The notes: a model not told the origin generated them from the letters alone. A DNA stretch of 64,000 bases from Candidatus Zixiibacteriota bacterium (GCA_028289585.1 JANQPI010000026.1:372001-436000), one strand, 5' to 3'; counted from the stretch's first letter, positions 43,940 to 51,828 are shown. Made by a program: numbers and translations.

Positions 43940-44140
43940 ATGGCAAAGCGTCTGACTCGCTCATCAACCGATAAGATGCTGGGTGGTGTCTGTGGAGGAC
44001 TCGCGTCGTATTTCGATACCGATCCGACAGTCATTCGTTTGATTGCGATCGTTGCACTCTTTCTGTCGGTCGGTACTGCTGTCATCGCCTATCTGATCGC
44101 CTGGGCTATTATGCCTCTTGACGGAGTTATTCCGGAGTAA
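43940..44140 (+). CDS. PspC-domain membrane protein
   Basis: A 66-aa protein that is almost entirely a PspC domain: [19 protein letters not shown], then one long hydrophobic segment ending in AWAIMP. PspC is part of the phage-shock envelope-stress response. ATG 43940 is preferred over ATG 43934 because AGGAGG (43927-43932) is 7 nt upstream. It adjoins a second PspC gene. Confidence 0.9.
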   Translation: MAKRLTRSSTDKMLGGVCGGLASYFDTDPTVIRLIAIVALFLSVGTAVIAYLIAWAIMPLDGVIPE

Positions 44141-44629
44141 TTGATGGCATCCCGGCGGCTATATCGCTCTCAGACCGAGCGAATGATATCCGGTGTCTGT
44201 GGTGGCCTGGGTCACTACTTCGATATCGATCCCACGCTTGTGCGAATCATCTTCGCGGTTCTCACCCTCGTGAGCGGTGGGATTTTGCTGATTGGCTACG
44301 TGATAGCGTGGATCGTCATCCCCGAGTCGGCGCCGGAAGAGGAGCCGATTGCCGCTGCGGGTACCGGAGAAGCAGTAAGTCCTAAGGTGGAGAAGCCGAC
44401 GCGTCGATCATCGTCAATCGGCTATTGGCCAGGATTTCTCCTGATCGGTATTGGGCTGATCCTCCTGCTTCGTCAGCTCGACATCTGGTACTACGTGTCT
44501 GACTACTGGCCGGTGCTATTGATTGCTATCGGAGTTTTGATTCTCGTGACGTATCGGCGGGGGAGTGGCAATGCCTCGAGTAACGATATCACCGCCGATC
44601 CGCCGTCCTCGGGAGGAGGCGTCTCATGA
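44141..44629 (+). CDS. PspC-domain protein fused to LiaF-like transmembrane domain
   Basis: A 162-aa membrane protein. An N-terminal PspC domain (RMISGVCGGLGHYFDIDPT, about 14-32, and its helix) is joined by a charged linker to a LiaI/LiaF-type two-helix membrane domain (GYWPGFLLIGIGLILLL and YWPVLLIAIGVLIL). TTG 44141 and ATG 44144 are both possible starts, directly after the previous stop. It ends in an ATGA overlap with the LiaF-like gene. Confidence 0.88.
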   Translation: MMASRRLYRSQTERMISGVCGGLGHYFDIDPTLVRIIFAVLTLVSGGILLIGYVIAWIVIPESAPEEEPIAAAGTGEAVSPKVEKPTRRSSSIGYWPGFLLIGIGLILLLRQLDIWYYVSDYWPVLLIAIGVLILVTYRRGSGNASSNDITADPPSSGGGVS

Positions 44630-45543
44630 CTCCAAGTCGTTTTCGTTGGGGCATGCTCCTGATCTTCATCGGGGTAATCTTTCTGATCGCCAATATGGAC
44701 CGCGATTCTCTGATCTATGCTGAGGCATTGATCTACCTCATTCCGATCTTCCTGGTCACCCTGGGTATCGAAAAGATCTTCACCGGCAGTCGGCTGCAGT
44801 TCATCTCGTATTTGTCGACGGTCGCGTTTGTCGCGTTCGGGCTTTATCTTGTGTATCAATCAACCGGCGGCAGCGAGATCGTGCGTTACGACCGTGAGGC
44901 TGACTACCGATTCCAGTACGATGAAGCGGTAGATATCATTCAGGCGACTCTTCAGATGGATGAGGTCAATCTCCGGGTGCGAACCGCTGGGAACGACCTG
45001 ATGTACGCCCGGGTCGAGGGAGGTCCCGTTCGGCCAACCGTCGATGTGGTCACCAATCAGGACCGCGCCTCGGCAGCGGTTCGCTCGCGACCAGCTCAGC
45101 TATCGAGAGATTTCTTTGGGGGAAGCATCGGTATCATCTCCGACTACGAGCCGGCCGACTGGCGACTGGAGTTCAACGCTGAGATTCCGCTTGAGCTCGA
45201 CGGACGTTTCACGGATTCCGACATCCATCTTTCGTTTCGGGATAATTTCGTGCGCGAGTTGCGCCTCGATGCATCGGACTGCGATGTCTACCTTCTTATC
45301 GGCGACAAGCAGCCGGTCGTGACGGTCACGCTGTTTGGTGACAATTCGATTTGGCGCCTCCGTTTTCCCGAGGGGGCGGGGTTGTTGGTCGATGGCCTCG
45401 ATGATGAAGCCTACTTCGGGCAGATCGGTATGAGTCGATCTGAAGACGGGGTGTTTGTGAACGATGCCTACGAGACGGCCGATCAGCGGGTTGTTCTCGA
45501 ACTTGACGACCGGCACTCGTCGCTCGAAATCGAATTCTACTAA
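44626..45543 (+). CDS. LiaF-like membrane protein with toast-rack beta domain
   Basis: A 305-aa protein with about four N-terminal membrane helices (residues about 8-85) of the LiaI/LiaF-like type. A ~200-residue beta-helical C-terminal domain follows (VDIIQATLQMDEVNLRV, LELDGRFTDSDIHLSF, LLVDGLDDEAYFG), characteristic of the toast-rack/DUF2154 region of LiaF. LiaF-type proteins restrain envelope-stress signalling in Firmicutes. Here it closes the sigma/anti-sigma/PspC/PspC operon. Confidence 0.82.
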   Translation: MTPSRFRWGMLLIFIGVIFLIANMDRDSLIYAEALIYLIPIFLVTLGIEKIFTGSRLQFISYLSTVAFVAFGLYLVYQSTGGSEIVRYDREADYRFQYDEAVDIIQATLQMDEVNLRVRTAGNDLMYARVEGGPVRPTVDVVTNQDRASAAVRSRPAQLSRDFFGGSIGIISDYEPADWRLEFNAEIPLELDGRFTDSDIHLSFRDNFVRELRLDASDCDVYLLIGDKQPVVTVTLFGDNSIWRLRFPEGAGLLVDGLDDEAYFGQIGMSRSEDGVFVNDAYETADQRVVLELDDRHSSLEIEFY

Positions 45544-45561
45544 TCGCCTGCTTCATAGCCC

Positions 45562-45590
45562 TTTACCGGCCGTGACGGGGGCGCTACATT
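45562..45590 (+). promoter_or_regulatory. Promoter of cmk-plsC, near-leaderless
   Basis: TTTACC (45562-45567), a 17-nt spacer and TACATT (45585-45590). ATG 45600 is 9 nt downstream, with no ribosome binding site. Confidence 0.5.
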
Positions 45591-45599
45591 CCCCGCGGC

Positions 45600-46298
45600 A
45601 TGACTGACCACAGCACACCAGAATCCGATCTCATTATTGCCATTGATGGTCCCGCCGGTTCGGGTAAGTCGACCACGGCCCGCCTCGTTGCCCGCGAGCT
45701 CCAGTGGCGATATCTCGACACTGGAGCCATGTATCGTGCCGTTACGCTGTTGGCATTACGTTACGGAGTCGATCTCACCGACGAAGTACCCGTTGCCGAA
45801 GTGGCGCGCGACATGCACCTGGTGTTCGATCCGACGACGGAACGCAACCGTGTGGTCGTCAACGGTGAGGATGTCACCGACGCAATCCGGGCACAGGAGA
45901 TCACGCGTAATGTCTCGCGAATCTCCGCATTTCGCACCGTGCGTGAGGCGATGGTTGCCAAACAGAAAGAGATTGGCGCGGCCGGGCGAATCGTTGCCGA
46001 GGGACGTGATACGACGACGGTCGTCTTCCCCAGTGCTGCGGTCAAAATCTACCTTCAGGCAGAAATTGAGGAGCGGGCACGCCGTCGACTGCTCGACTAC
46101 AAGAAACTCGGGGTCGAAACGACGGTCGAGGAACAGGTTGCCGATCTCGCTCGTCGCGACAAACTTGACACCGAGCGACCGGTCTCACCGTTGCGGAAAG
46201 CGGATGACGCAGTCGTCGTTGATACGACATCGTGTACGATCGAGGAACAGGTCGCACAGATTGTCGCCGTCGCTCGCGAACGGACTGTCCACGCCTAA
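45600..46298 (+). CDS. cmk: Cytidylate kinase
   Basis: A 232-aa nucleoside monophosphate kinase that phosphorylates CMP/dCMP. P-loop IDGPAGSGKSTTAR lies at about 15-28, the CMP-binding YLDTGAMYRAVT at about 41-52, and the VAEGRDTTTVVFP block near 134-146. The lid region contains ARRDKLDTERPVSPL. It has the length and domain order of bacterial Cmk. plsC follows after 6 nt; the cmk-plsC-rpsA order is also seen in Bacillus-like genomes. Confidence 0.95.
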   Translation: MTDHSTPESDLIIAIDGPAGSGKSTTARLVARELQWRYLDTGAMYRAVTLLALRYGVDLTDEVPVAEVARDMHLVFDPTTERNRVVVNGEDVTDAIRAQEITRNVSRISAFRTVREAMVAKQKEIGAAGRIVAEGRDTTTVVFPSAAVKIYLQAEIEERARRRLLDYKKLGVETTVEEQVADLARRDKLDTERPVSPLRKADDAVVVDTTSCTIEEQVAQIVAVARERTVHA

Positions 46299-46304
46299 TC
46301 GGCT

Positions 46305-46958
46305 ATGGGGCTGCTCTATCGGAGCGGATGGCTCGCGTTTCGGCTCGTTGGCTATGCCTGCCGCATGAAGCGGACCGGCCGTGAACATATTCCAGACTCC
46401 GGACCGTTCATTCTCGCCTCCAACCACGTCAGCTACTACGATCCGCCGCTGTTGGGGGCGTGGAATCGACGGATCCTGCATTTCTTCGCGAAGAAGGAGC
46501 TCTGGGACAACCGGCTTCTCGGCTGGGTCATTACCCGTACGAATGCCTTTCCGGTCAAACGTGGTGCGGTCGATCGGGAGGCGATCCGAACCGCGCGTGA
46601 CGTCCTCGGCTGTGGACGTGGGTTGGTCTTCTTTCCGGAGGGGACGCGGGGTCCGGGGGATCGCTTTCTCGATCCGAAGCCAGGGTTGGGGATGCTGGAA
46701 GCACAGCTTGATAGTCCGGTACCGATTGTTCCGACGTATCTCCATGGTCCCAATGACCTTCCCGGCTGCTTCTGGGGGCGTGAACGTCTCCGGCTTGCTC
46801 ACAGCCAACCACTTACGCCCGATGAGATACGACCGTATCTGACCGGCAAAGAGGGGTACATTGCCCTTGGTCAGGAGGTCATGCAGCGCATCTCGCGGTT
46901 GAAGGATGACGTACTCGCCAGTTCAGAATCCCCCTCATCACCCGATAGGAATCCCTAA
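46305..46958 (+). CDS. plsC: 1-acyl-sn-glycerol-3-phosphate acyltransferase
   Basis: A 217-aa lysophosphatidic-acid acyltransferase of phospholipid synthesis at the inner membrane. The catalytic H-x4-D is in SNHVSYYDPPLL (about 45-50), the substrate motif FPVKRGAVDR near 82, and FFPEGTRGPG near 108-117. A final conserved proline motif (VPIVPTYLHGP) is present. It begins 6 nt after cmk and precedes rpsA. Confidence 0.93.
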   Translation: MGLLYRSGWLAFRLVGYACRMKRTGREHIPDSGPFILASNHVSYYDPPLLGAWNRRILHFFAKKELWDNRLLGWVITRTNAFPVKRGAVDREAIRTARDVLGCGRGLVFFPEGTRGPGDRFLDPKPGLGMLEAQLDSPVPIVPTYLHGPNDLPGCFWGRERLRLAHSQPLTPDEIRPYLTGKEGYIALGQEVMQRISRLKDDVLASSESPSSPDRNP

Positions 46959-46997
46959 CGGCCCCACCGTAACGGCATCAGACTGCCGTAACGGCGG

Positions 46998-47025
46998 TTG
47001 ACAGGCTCTGACCGGTCGATATATT
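46998..47025 (+). promoter_or_regulatory. Promoter of rpsA
   Basis: Consensus TTGACA (46998-47003), a 16-nt spacer and TATATT (47020-47025). Two direct copies of CCGTAACGGC lie just upstream (about 46966 and 46985). The leader is about 85 nt. Confidence 0.65.
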
Positions 47026-47116
47026 GGCCGTCTGCTGGTGGCTGCGGCATCGCCGTAAATTCCACTGCCGGCAGAGGTCGGGCATCGCTCCCGACCCGAA
47101 AGGAGAATTCCGGCAC

Positions 47117-49258
47117 ATGGCCGAGAGCAAAGCTGTCTCGAAGCGCAAAGCGACTTCGGGGAAGAAGACCAAACAGGTCAAAACGAAAATCACCAAGAAG
47201 GACGTCAAGGATACCGAAGTCGCTACGACCGCGGTAGCTGAAGACGACGCTGCGGAAAAGGTTTTAACCGATCGCCGAAAGCGGTTGGCGGAACGAGCCC
47301 GAGTTCGCAGTACCGAGACCCCGACGATCGTCGAACCGCAGGAGGTTGAGGCGGTCAAGATTACCGATGTCTCCGGGGTGGTGTACGACAAAGATGTCTA
47401 TGAAGAGATGGTGTCGATGTATGACGCTACGATTCAGGACATCAAGGAAGGGGAGATCGTTAAGGGGAAAGTCCTTGGTGTGACGAATGACGACGTCATA
47501 ATCGATGTCGGCTTCAAATCCGAGGGGATCGTTCCAATCAACGAATTCCCGACCCCGCTGAACATGGCGGTGGGTGATGAGGTTGAGGTTTTCCTGGAGC
47601 AGATTGAGGACCAGAATGGTCAGCTCATGCTCTCCAAGTCGAAAGCCGACTTCATGCGCGTCTGGGATCAGATTCGTGAGGTCCACGACTCGGGTTCGAC
47701 GATCGAGGGTAAGATTGCCCGCCGCATCAAGGGCGGTCTGGTCGTCGACATCATGGGTGTCGATGCGTTCCTCCCGGGATCGCAGGTCTCGCTTCGTCAG
47801 GTACCCGACTTTGACGCGCTGATCAATGACCCGATCGAGGTCAAGATCATCAAGCTGAATAAGAATCGCCGCAATATCGTTGTCTCCCGCCGGGTGGTAC
47901 TCGAGGAAGAGCGCGAGAAACTGCGCGCGACACTTCTTGAGGAGATCGCCGTCGGCCAGACGCGCAGCGGTATTGTTAAGAATATCACCGACTTCGGTGT
48001 CTTTATTGATATGGGTGGTGTCGACGGACTCCTTCACATCACCGATATGTCATGGGGTCGCATCCGCCACCCCAGCGAGATGGTCAACCTCGGCGAGAAG
48101 ATCGATGTCAAGATTCTCGACTACGACGAGAACTCACATCGTATTTCGCTCGGTCTCAAGCAGCTGACACCGTATCCGTGGGAGAACATCGAAGAGAAAT
48201 ACCCGATCGGTAAGAAAGTTACCGGCGCGGTTGTTTCACTCACCGACTACGGTGCGTTTGTCGAGCTTGAAAAGGGTATCGAGGGGCTGATTCATATCTC
48301 CGAGATGTCCTGGACCCAGCATATCAAGCATCCGTCGAAGATCATGTCGGTCGGAGATCAGGTCGATGCAATCGTTCTGTCAGTCGACAAAGACAACGAG
48401 AAGATCTCGCTTGGTATCAAGCAGATGGAGCCCGATCCGTGGATTACCATCGAAGACAAGTACCCGCCGGGTGAGATCTTCGAGGGTAAGGTCCGCAATC
48501 TCACGGCGTTCGGTGCGTTTGTCGAGCTCGAGGAGGGGATCGACGGTCTTGTGCATATCTCTGATATGTCGTGGACCCGCCGCGTGCAGCACCCGTCGGA
48601 GGTGATGCGCAAGGGTGACGATCTCAAGGTGGTCGTGCTCAAGATCGATCACGAGAACCGCCGCATTTCGCTCGGGTACAAGCAGCTTTCGGCCGATCCG
48701 TGGCCGGAGCTCGAGAACAAGTTCGTTGTCGGCTCCGAGCATCTCGGCGCGATCACCAAAGTCTTTGACCGCGGTGTCGTGGTCGATCTCGGTGGTGGTG
48801 TGGAAGGTTTCGTGCCGACCTCACAGCTCGCCGGACGGGACCTGACCGATCCGACCGGTGTCTTCGTTGAGGGTGAGGAGATTCCGATGACGGTGCTTGA
48901 GTTCGATGCGTCGCAGCACAAGATCGTGCTGTCGACCGTCGGTTACTTCAAGAAGCGCGACAAGTCGGAGTTCGACGAGTTCCTCGCTAAGCATCCAGCG
49001 GATGGGTCGCGAGCAGCGGCTCCGACTACGGAGAGCGCTCCGGAGGCAGATGATGCGGAAGATTCTGCGGGCAAAGAGGTGGCTGCGGCTGAGGTGACCG
49101 AGTCACCAGAGGCTGAGGGCGGCGATGCCGCTGTCGCCGAGGAAAGTGGCGAAGCCACCGACGACACTGTCGCTGTCGCGGAAGAGGGTGGCGCTGCCAC
49201 CGACGCAACCGATGCCGAGGAAAGTGGTGATACCACCGATGAGGAGACGAAGGAGTAG
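47117..49258 (+). CDS. rpsA: 30S ribosomal protein S1
   Basis: A 713-aa S1 protein with six S1 RNA-binding repeats, each opening with a G-x-V-x-x-hydrophobic strand (GEIVKGKV, GSTIEGKI, GQTRSGIV, GKKVTGAV, GEIFEGKV, GSEHLGAI). S1 brings mRNAs to the 30S subunit. A Lys-rich N-terminal extension of ~80 residues and an unusually long, acidic C-terminal tail (~95 residues with repeated EESG and TTDEE units) flank the repeats. ATG 47117 follows AAAGGAG about 11 nt upstream. A strong terminator lies downstream. Confidence 0.96.
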   Translation: MAESKAVSKRKATSGKKTKQVKTKITKKDVKDTEVATTAVAEDDAAEKVLTDRRKRLAERARVRSTETPTIVEPQEVEAVKITDVSGVVYDKDVYEEMVSMYDATIQDIKEGEIVKGKVLGVTNDDVIIDVGFKSEGIVPINEFPTPLNMAVGDEVEVFLEQIEDQNGQLMLSKSKADFMRVWDQIREVHDSGSTIEGKIARRIKGGLVVDIMGVDAFLPGSQVSLRQVPDFDALINDPIEVKIIKLNKNRRNIVVSRRVVLEEEREKLRATLLEEIAVGQTRSGIVKNITDFGVFIDMGGVDGLLHITDMSWGRIRHPSEMVNLGEKIDVKILDYDENSHRISLGLKQLTPYPWENIEEKYPIGKKVTGAVVSLTDYGAFVELEKGIEGLIHISEMSWTQHIKHPSKIMSVGDQVDAIVLSVDKDNEKISLGIKQMEPDPWITIEDKYPPGEIFEGKVRNLTAFGAFVELEEGIDGLVHISDMSWTRRVQHPSEVMRKGDDLKVVVLKIDHENRRISLGYKQLSADPWPELENKFVVGSEHLGAITKVFDRGVVVDLGGGVEGFVPTSQLAGRDLTDPTGVFVEGEEIPMTVLEFDASQHKIVLSTVGYFKKRDKSEFDEFLAKHPADGSRAAAPTTESAPEADDAEDSAGKEVAAAEVTESPEAEGGDAAVAEESGEATDDTVAVAEEGGAATDATDAEESGDTTDEETKE

Positions 49259-49293
49259 TCTTTCTTTGCTGACAGTCTAGTATGTGACATGAC

Positions 49294-49325
49294 AACCCCG
49301 GGTGGCTTTGCCACCCGGGGTTTTT
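49294..49325 (+). terminator. Strong rho-independent terminator after rpsA
   Basis: 13-bp stem AACCCCGGGTGGC / GCCACCCGGGGTT with loop TTT, followed by TTTG. Confidence 0.9.
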
Positions 49326-49357
49326 GTGTGGCTGAGAAAGAACTCTCCAAAGAGGTG

Positions 49358-49386
49358 TTGACATAGCAGCTATATGTTACTATATA
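49358..49386 (+). promoter_or_regulatory. Promoter of the arsR-type gene
   Basis: Consensus TTGACA (49358-49363), a 17-nt spacer and TATATA (49381-49386). Expected transcription start is about 49393, coinciding with ATG 49392 (leaderless). Confidence 0.65.
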
Positions 49387-49393
49387 GTAACAT
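49374..49393. promoter_or_regulatory. Perfect 20-bp palindromic operator over the -10 box and start codon
   Basis: ATGTTACTATATAGTAACAT reads identically on both strands. It covers the -10 box and the first two bases of the start codon of the ArsR-type gene, and is AT-rich like ArsR-family operators. The regulator very probably represses itself here. Confidence 0.75.
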
Positions 49394-49748
49394 GTCAACT
49401 GGGACAGACAATCTCGATTTGGTCTTCAGGGCGCTGGCCGACCCGCACCGTCGGCAAATCCTTGATCTCTTGCGGCGGAAAGCTCAGACGACCGGAGAAC
49501 TCGTAGCTGCGTTTGACCAGATCGGCCGGTGTGCGGTGATGAAGCACCTGGGGATCCTGCATGACGCCGGACTTGTCCTCTACCGCCGTGAGGGGCGCTA
49601 CCGGCTTAACTACCTCAACCCGGTTCCGATCCGTCAGATCTACGATCGCTGGATGGTTGGTCTGTTCGAGGTCGAGGCGAGTGCGGCCCTACTATCGAAT
49701 TTGAAATCTCACATCGAGAAGAGAACGAAACAGAGGAGTAGATCATGA
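49392..49748 (+). CDS. ArsR-family transcriptional regulator
   Basis: A 118-aa winged-helix repressor. The DNA-binding core is RALADPHRRQILDLL, then GELVAAFDQIGRCAVMKHLGILHDAGLV and the wing YRREGRYRLNYLN. It lacks the ELCVC metal site of ArsR/SmtB and belongs to the non-metal group usually paired with AHSA1/SRPBCC proteins. ATG 49392 is preferred to ATG 49374, which lies upstream of the expected transcription start. The stop overlaps the next ATG (ATGA). Confidence 0.9.
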   Translation: MSTGTDNLDLVFRALADPHRRQILDLLRRKAQTTGELVAAFDQIGRCAVMKHLGILHDAGLVLYRREGRYRLNYLNPVPIRQIYDRWMVGLFEVEASAALLSNLKSHIEKRTKQRSRS

Positions 49749-50215
49749 CGATGACTGTGGCAGATATCAAACCGGTGGGGGCGATCCAGGTGGAGTTTGA
49801 AGTGACGATCGACGCTCCACGAGAGGAGACGTGGCAGGCGTTTATCGATGATGCCGGGACGTGGTGGCACAAAGACTTCTATGTCTCAAAGGGGAATGCG
49901 AAGTTTACAATCGAACCGAAACTGGGTGGACGAATGTTCGAGGACGGTGGCGACGGCACTGGCTTCACGTGGTTTACCGTGCAGGGGGTGGTGCCTAACG
50001 AGCAGCTCTATGTGTCTGGGTACATTCGTCCGCCGTTCGGGGGGCCGTGTACGTCACTGGTCACGTTTACGTTCGAGGATGCGGGACCGGGGAAGACAGT
50101 CGTCAAGATTTCCGATACGACCCACGGTCATGTGTCGGACAAGACGGCATCGAATCTCGAAGGGGGGTGGCGGGTTCTGTTCACCGGCTTGCGGGATCAT
50201 GTGATGGGCAAGTAG
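49745..50215 (+). CDS. AHSA1/SRPBCC-domain protein
   Basis: A 156-aa START-like (SRPBCC/AHSA1) protein that forms a hydrophobic cavity for a small ligand. Typical elements are FEVTIDAPREETWQAFID (about 19-36), TIEPKLGGRMFE and a C-terminal helix EGGWRVLFTGLRDHV. Such proteins are commonly co-encoded with ArsR-type regulators; the ligand is not known. It is translationally coupled to the regulator and followed by a terminator. Confidence 0.85.
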   Translation: MTMTVADIKPVGAIQVEFEVTIDAPREETWQAFIDDAGTWWHKDFYVSKGNAKFTIEPKLGGRMFEDGGDGTGFTWFTVQGVVPNEQLYVSGYIRPPFGGPCTSLVTFTFEDAGPGKTVVKISDTTHGHVSDKTASNLEGGWRVLFTGLRDHVMGK

Positions 50216-50245
50216 CTTGGTTGTCACGACCAAGATTGACACAAG

Positions 50246-50276
50246 AACCCCCGGGTGGTCTTGCCGCCCGGGGTTT
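50246..50276 (+). terminator. Terminator after the AHSA1 gene
   Basis: AACCCCCGGGTGG / CCGCCCGGGGTT with loop TCTTG, one bulge and one G-T pair, followed by TTT. The sequence resembles the rpsA terminator 950 bp upstream. Confidence 0.6.
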
Positions 50277-50300
50277 GCGTCAGGGTAGTAACGACTCCGG

Positions 50301-50345
50301 TTAGAGCTCGGGTGCCCCACCCTTGGGGTGGGAGAAGGGCTCTAA
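50301..50345. repeat. REP-like hairpin 1 (3' side of the transposase gene)
   Basis: Inner stem CCCACCC (50316-50322) / GGGTGGG (50326-50332), loop TTG, preceded by GGTGC. Outer arms TTAGAGC (50301-50307) and GCTCTAA (50339-50345) also pair. It lies inverted relative to REP 2 and REP 3. Confidence 0.7.
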
Positions 50346-50866
50346 AGCACAATCGTGTCGATGGCGAGAGGCACATTGTCACTCCCTGCATACCAGCTAC
50401 TACTGGACCATCGCCACTGTTCGGGGGATTCAACGAGTCCCCGTTTCACTGGATTAACGTGGCAATAGTGGATCTTCTCTCGTACCGTTTCCGACGTTCG
50501 GCAATTGTGGTCAAAGCAGCGCCGTTGCCAGAAGGCGACTCGCTCTCTTCCATCTCTTTTCACACGACAATCAGCTGGCAACTCGACGAGTCGCTCTCGG
50601 ATGACCTTGCTGGCGAACCGAGACTTTAGATGTCCGATTACGGGACCAAGTTTAGTTTCATTTGATGGAAGCAAAACAAGGTGTACATGTTCAGGCATAA
50701 CAACGTACCCGAAGATGCTTACCCTATAGTGATCCCGCATCCAGTCGAGATGCTTCGTGAGTTCGTCCCTAACGACAACTGACGATAAGAGATTGCGGCG
50801 TTCATGGCAGGAGAACGTAACAAATCGCGCGGTTCCGAGACTGTCGAAGTGACGTAAGAGAGTCAT
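50342..50866 (-). CDS. REP-associated tyrosine transposase (IS200-like, RAYT)
   Basis: A 174-aa Y1 HUH-family transposase. The HUH motif is EHVHL (His 60 and 62) and the catalytic Tyr is in KIHYCHVNPVKRGLV (Tyr 134), a context typical of RAYTs. RAYTs process single-stranded REP palindromes rather than moving as ordinary insertion sequences. No left/right IS ends or target duplication are visible. The stop codon lies in the outer arm of REP hairpin 1. Confidence 0.88.
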   Translation of the reverse strand: MTLLRHFDSLGTARFVTFSCHERRNLLSSVVVRDELTKHLDWMRDHYRVSIFGYVVMPEHVHLVLLPSNETKLGPVIGHLKSRFASKVIRERLVELPADCRVKRDGRERVAFWQRRCFDHNCRTSETVREKIHYCHVNPVKRGLVESPEQWRWSSSSWYAGSDNVPLAIDTIVL

Positions 50867-50917
50867 TGTTCTAAGTTATGAGAAGATAAGGATAGCGGTA
50901 TCACTTCTAAAAAAAGA

Positions 50918-50939
50918 CCCACCCAAAGGGTGGGGCACC
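50918..50939. repeat. REP-like hairpin 2 (5' side of the transposase gene)
   Basis: CCCACCC (50918-50924) / GGGTGGG (50928-50934), loop AAA, followed by GCACC; then CTGGCTCTTAG, echoing the outer arm of REP 1. Confidence 0.7.
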
Positions 50940-50964
50940 TGGCTCTTAGATATTACCCTGCTCA

Positions 50965-50992
50965 GGTGTCCACCCTGAGGGTGGGGCACCCA
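50965..50992. repeat. REP-like hairpin 3
   Basis: CCACCC (50970-50975) / GGGTGG (50979-50984), loop TGA, followed by GGCACCC. Same orientation as REP 2, about 50 bp away. Confidence 0.65.
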
Positions 50993-51002
50993 AACAACGT
51001 GC

Positions 51003-51686
51003 TTAGTTGATTCGTTCGATCAAGGTCGGATCGTCGTTGCGGGAAGAATTGACTTTCTTTGACACAGGATACGTATCCATTTCAATTGAGGGATACGGTT
51101 GCAGCAGTTCAAGCAAGCGATCAGGGTCAGTCGTCGGATCGAGCCAGGTTGATTCATCTTTCTCCTGCAAAATGACCGGCATGCGGTCATGAATCGGCTC
51201 GGATAAGTCGTTTGGTTCTGTCGTCAGAATCGTGAAGCTCGCGACTTCTTTACCGTCGAACCGTTTCCAGTGATCCCATAACCCGGCAAACGCGAACGGT
51301 TCACCGTCGCCCACCCGAAAATACATCGGTTGCTTCACCGGTTTACCCGGACGCGATTCCGGCAGGACTTTCCATTCGTAGTACCCTGAAGCCGGAACAA
51401 GGCAGCGGCGGGTGCGGAATGGTTTCCGGAAGCTCGGTTTTTCCGCAACGGTTTCGGAGCGAGCGTTAATCATACGAGCCGCCCGGCTCTCGTCTTTGGA
51501 CCATGAGGGGACAAGTCCCCAGCGCATTGGACGTAACCGTCGGTGTTGACTCTCGGCGACGACAACCGGTGAGTGCGAAAGCGGAGCGATATTGTAGCGA
51601 GGAGCGTAGTCGAAGTCGGCTGGTTCAGAATCAAACCGAGCCAGCATCTCTCGTAACAGGATGGTTAGGGCAAATCGTCCGCACAT
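51003..51686 (-). CDS. SOS response-associated peptidase (SRAP/YedK/HMCES family)
   Basis: A 227-aa SRAP protein that crosslinks covalently to abasic sites in single-stranded DNA through its N-terminal cysteine. The start is fixed by biology: MCGRF at 51686 leaves Cys2 as the catalytic residue after Met removal. Other conserved elements are NIAPL, RWGLVPSW, INARSETV, PASGYYEWK and the active-site His in IHDRMPVIL. The frame continues upstream for 41 codons into repeat DNA, which is not coding. Confidence 0.93.
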   Translation of the reverse strand: MCGRFALTILLREMLARFDSEPADFDYAPRYNIAPLSHSPVVVAESQHRRLRPMRWGLVPSWSKDESRAARMINARSETVAEKPSFRKPFRTRRCLVPASGYYEWKVLPESRPGKPVKQPMYFRVGDGEPFAFAGLWDHWKRFDGKEVASFTILTTEPNDLSEPIHDRMPVILQEKDESTWLDPTTDPDRLLELLQPYPSIEMDTYPVSKKVNSSRNDDPTLIERIN

Positions 51687-51761
51687 GGTCGGAAAGTAGG
51701 TGAGCGAAGATGAGATGACAATCGCTTCCGGTTGCGTGTTGGTTTCCACCCAAGTCGGTGA

Positions 51762-51817
51762 TTTGAAGAGGGGCAGGTGAGGCCTGTCCTGAGCCTGTCG
51801 AAGGGACACCTACCGCC
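51762..51817. repeat. 56-bp direct repeat, copy 1
   Basis: Identical to 51955-52010. It contains CTGAGCCTGTCGAAG, a repeat core known from many unrelated bacterial genomes. Confidence 0.85.
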
Positions 51818-51828
51818 CACAGCTAGTT

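Larger units (their letters stand above)
50301..50992. mobile_element. REP-associated transposase locus (RAYT plus flanking REPs)
   Basis: A single RAYT gene bracketed by three related GGGTGGGGCACC-type hairpins, one on its 3' side and two on its 5' side. This is the usual layout for these domesticated IS200-like elements. Confidence 0.7.

Noticed and set aside
47264-48037. 257-aa antisense frame over rpsA
   Set aside because: Produced by the regular codon pattern of the S1 repeats; no independent support.
50255-50629. Plus-strand frame overlapping the transposase gene
   Set aside because: It crosses a REP hairpin and is antisense to a well-supported RAYT gene.
50867-51002. Possible CRISPR-like short repeat run
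   Set aside because: The repeats are hairpins of the REP type with different spacing and orientation, only three copies, and no cas genes.
51687-51809. N-terminal extension of the SRAP protein
   Set aside because: SRAP proteins need Cys2 as the processed N-terminus. The extension is translated repeat DNA.
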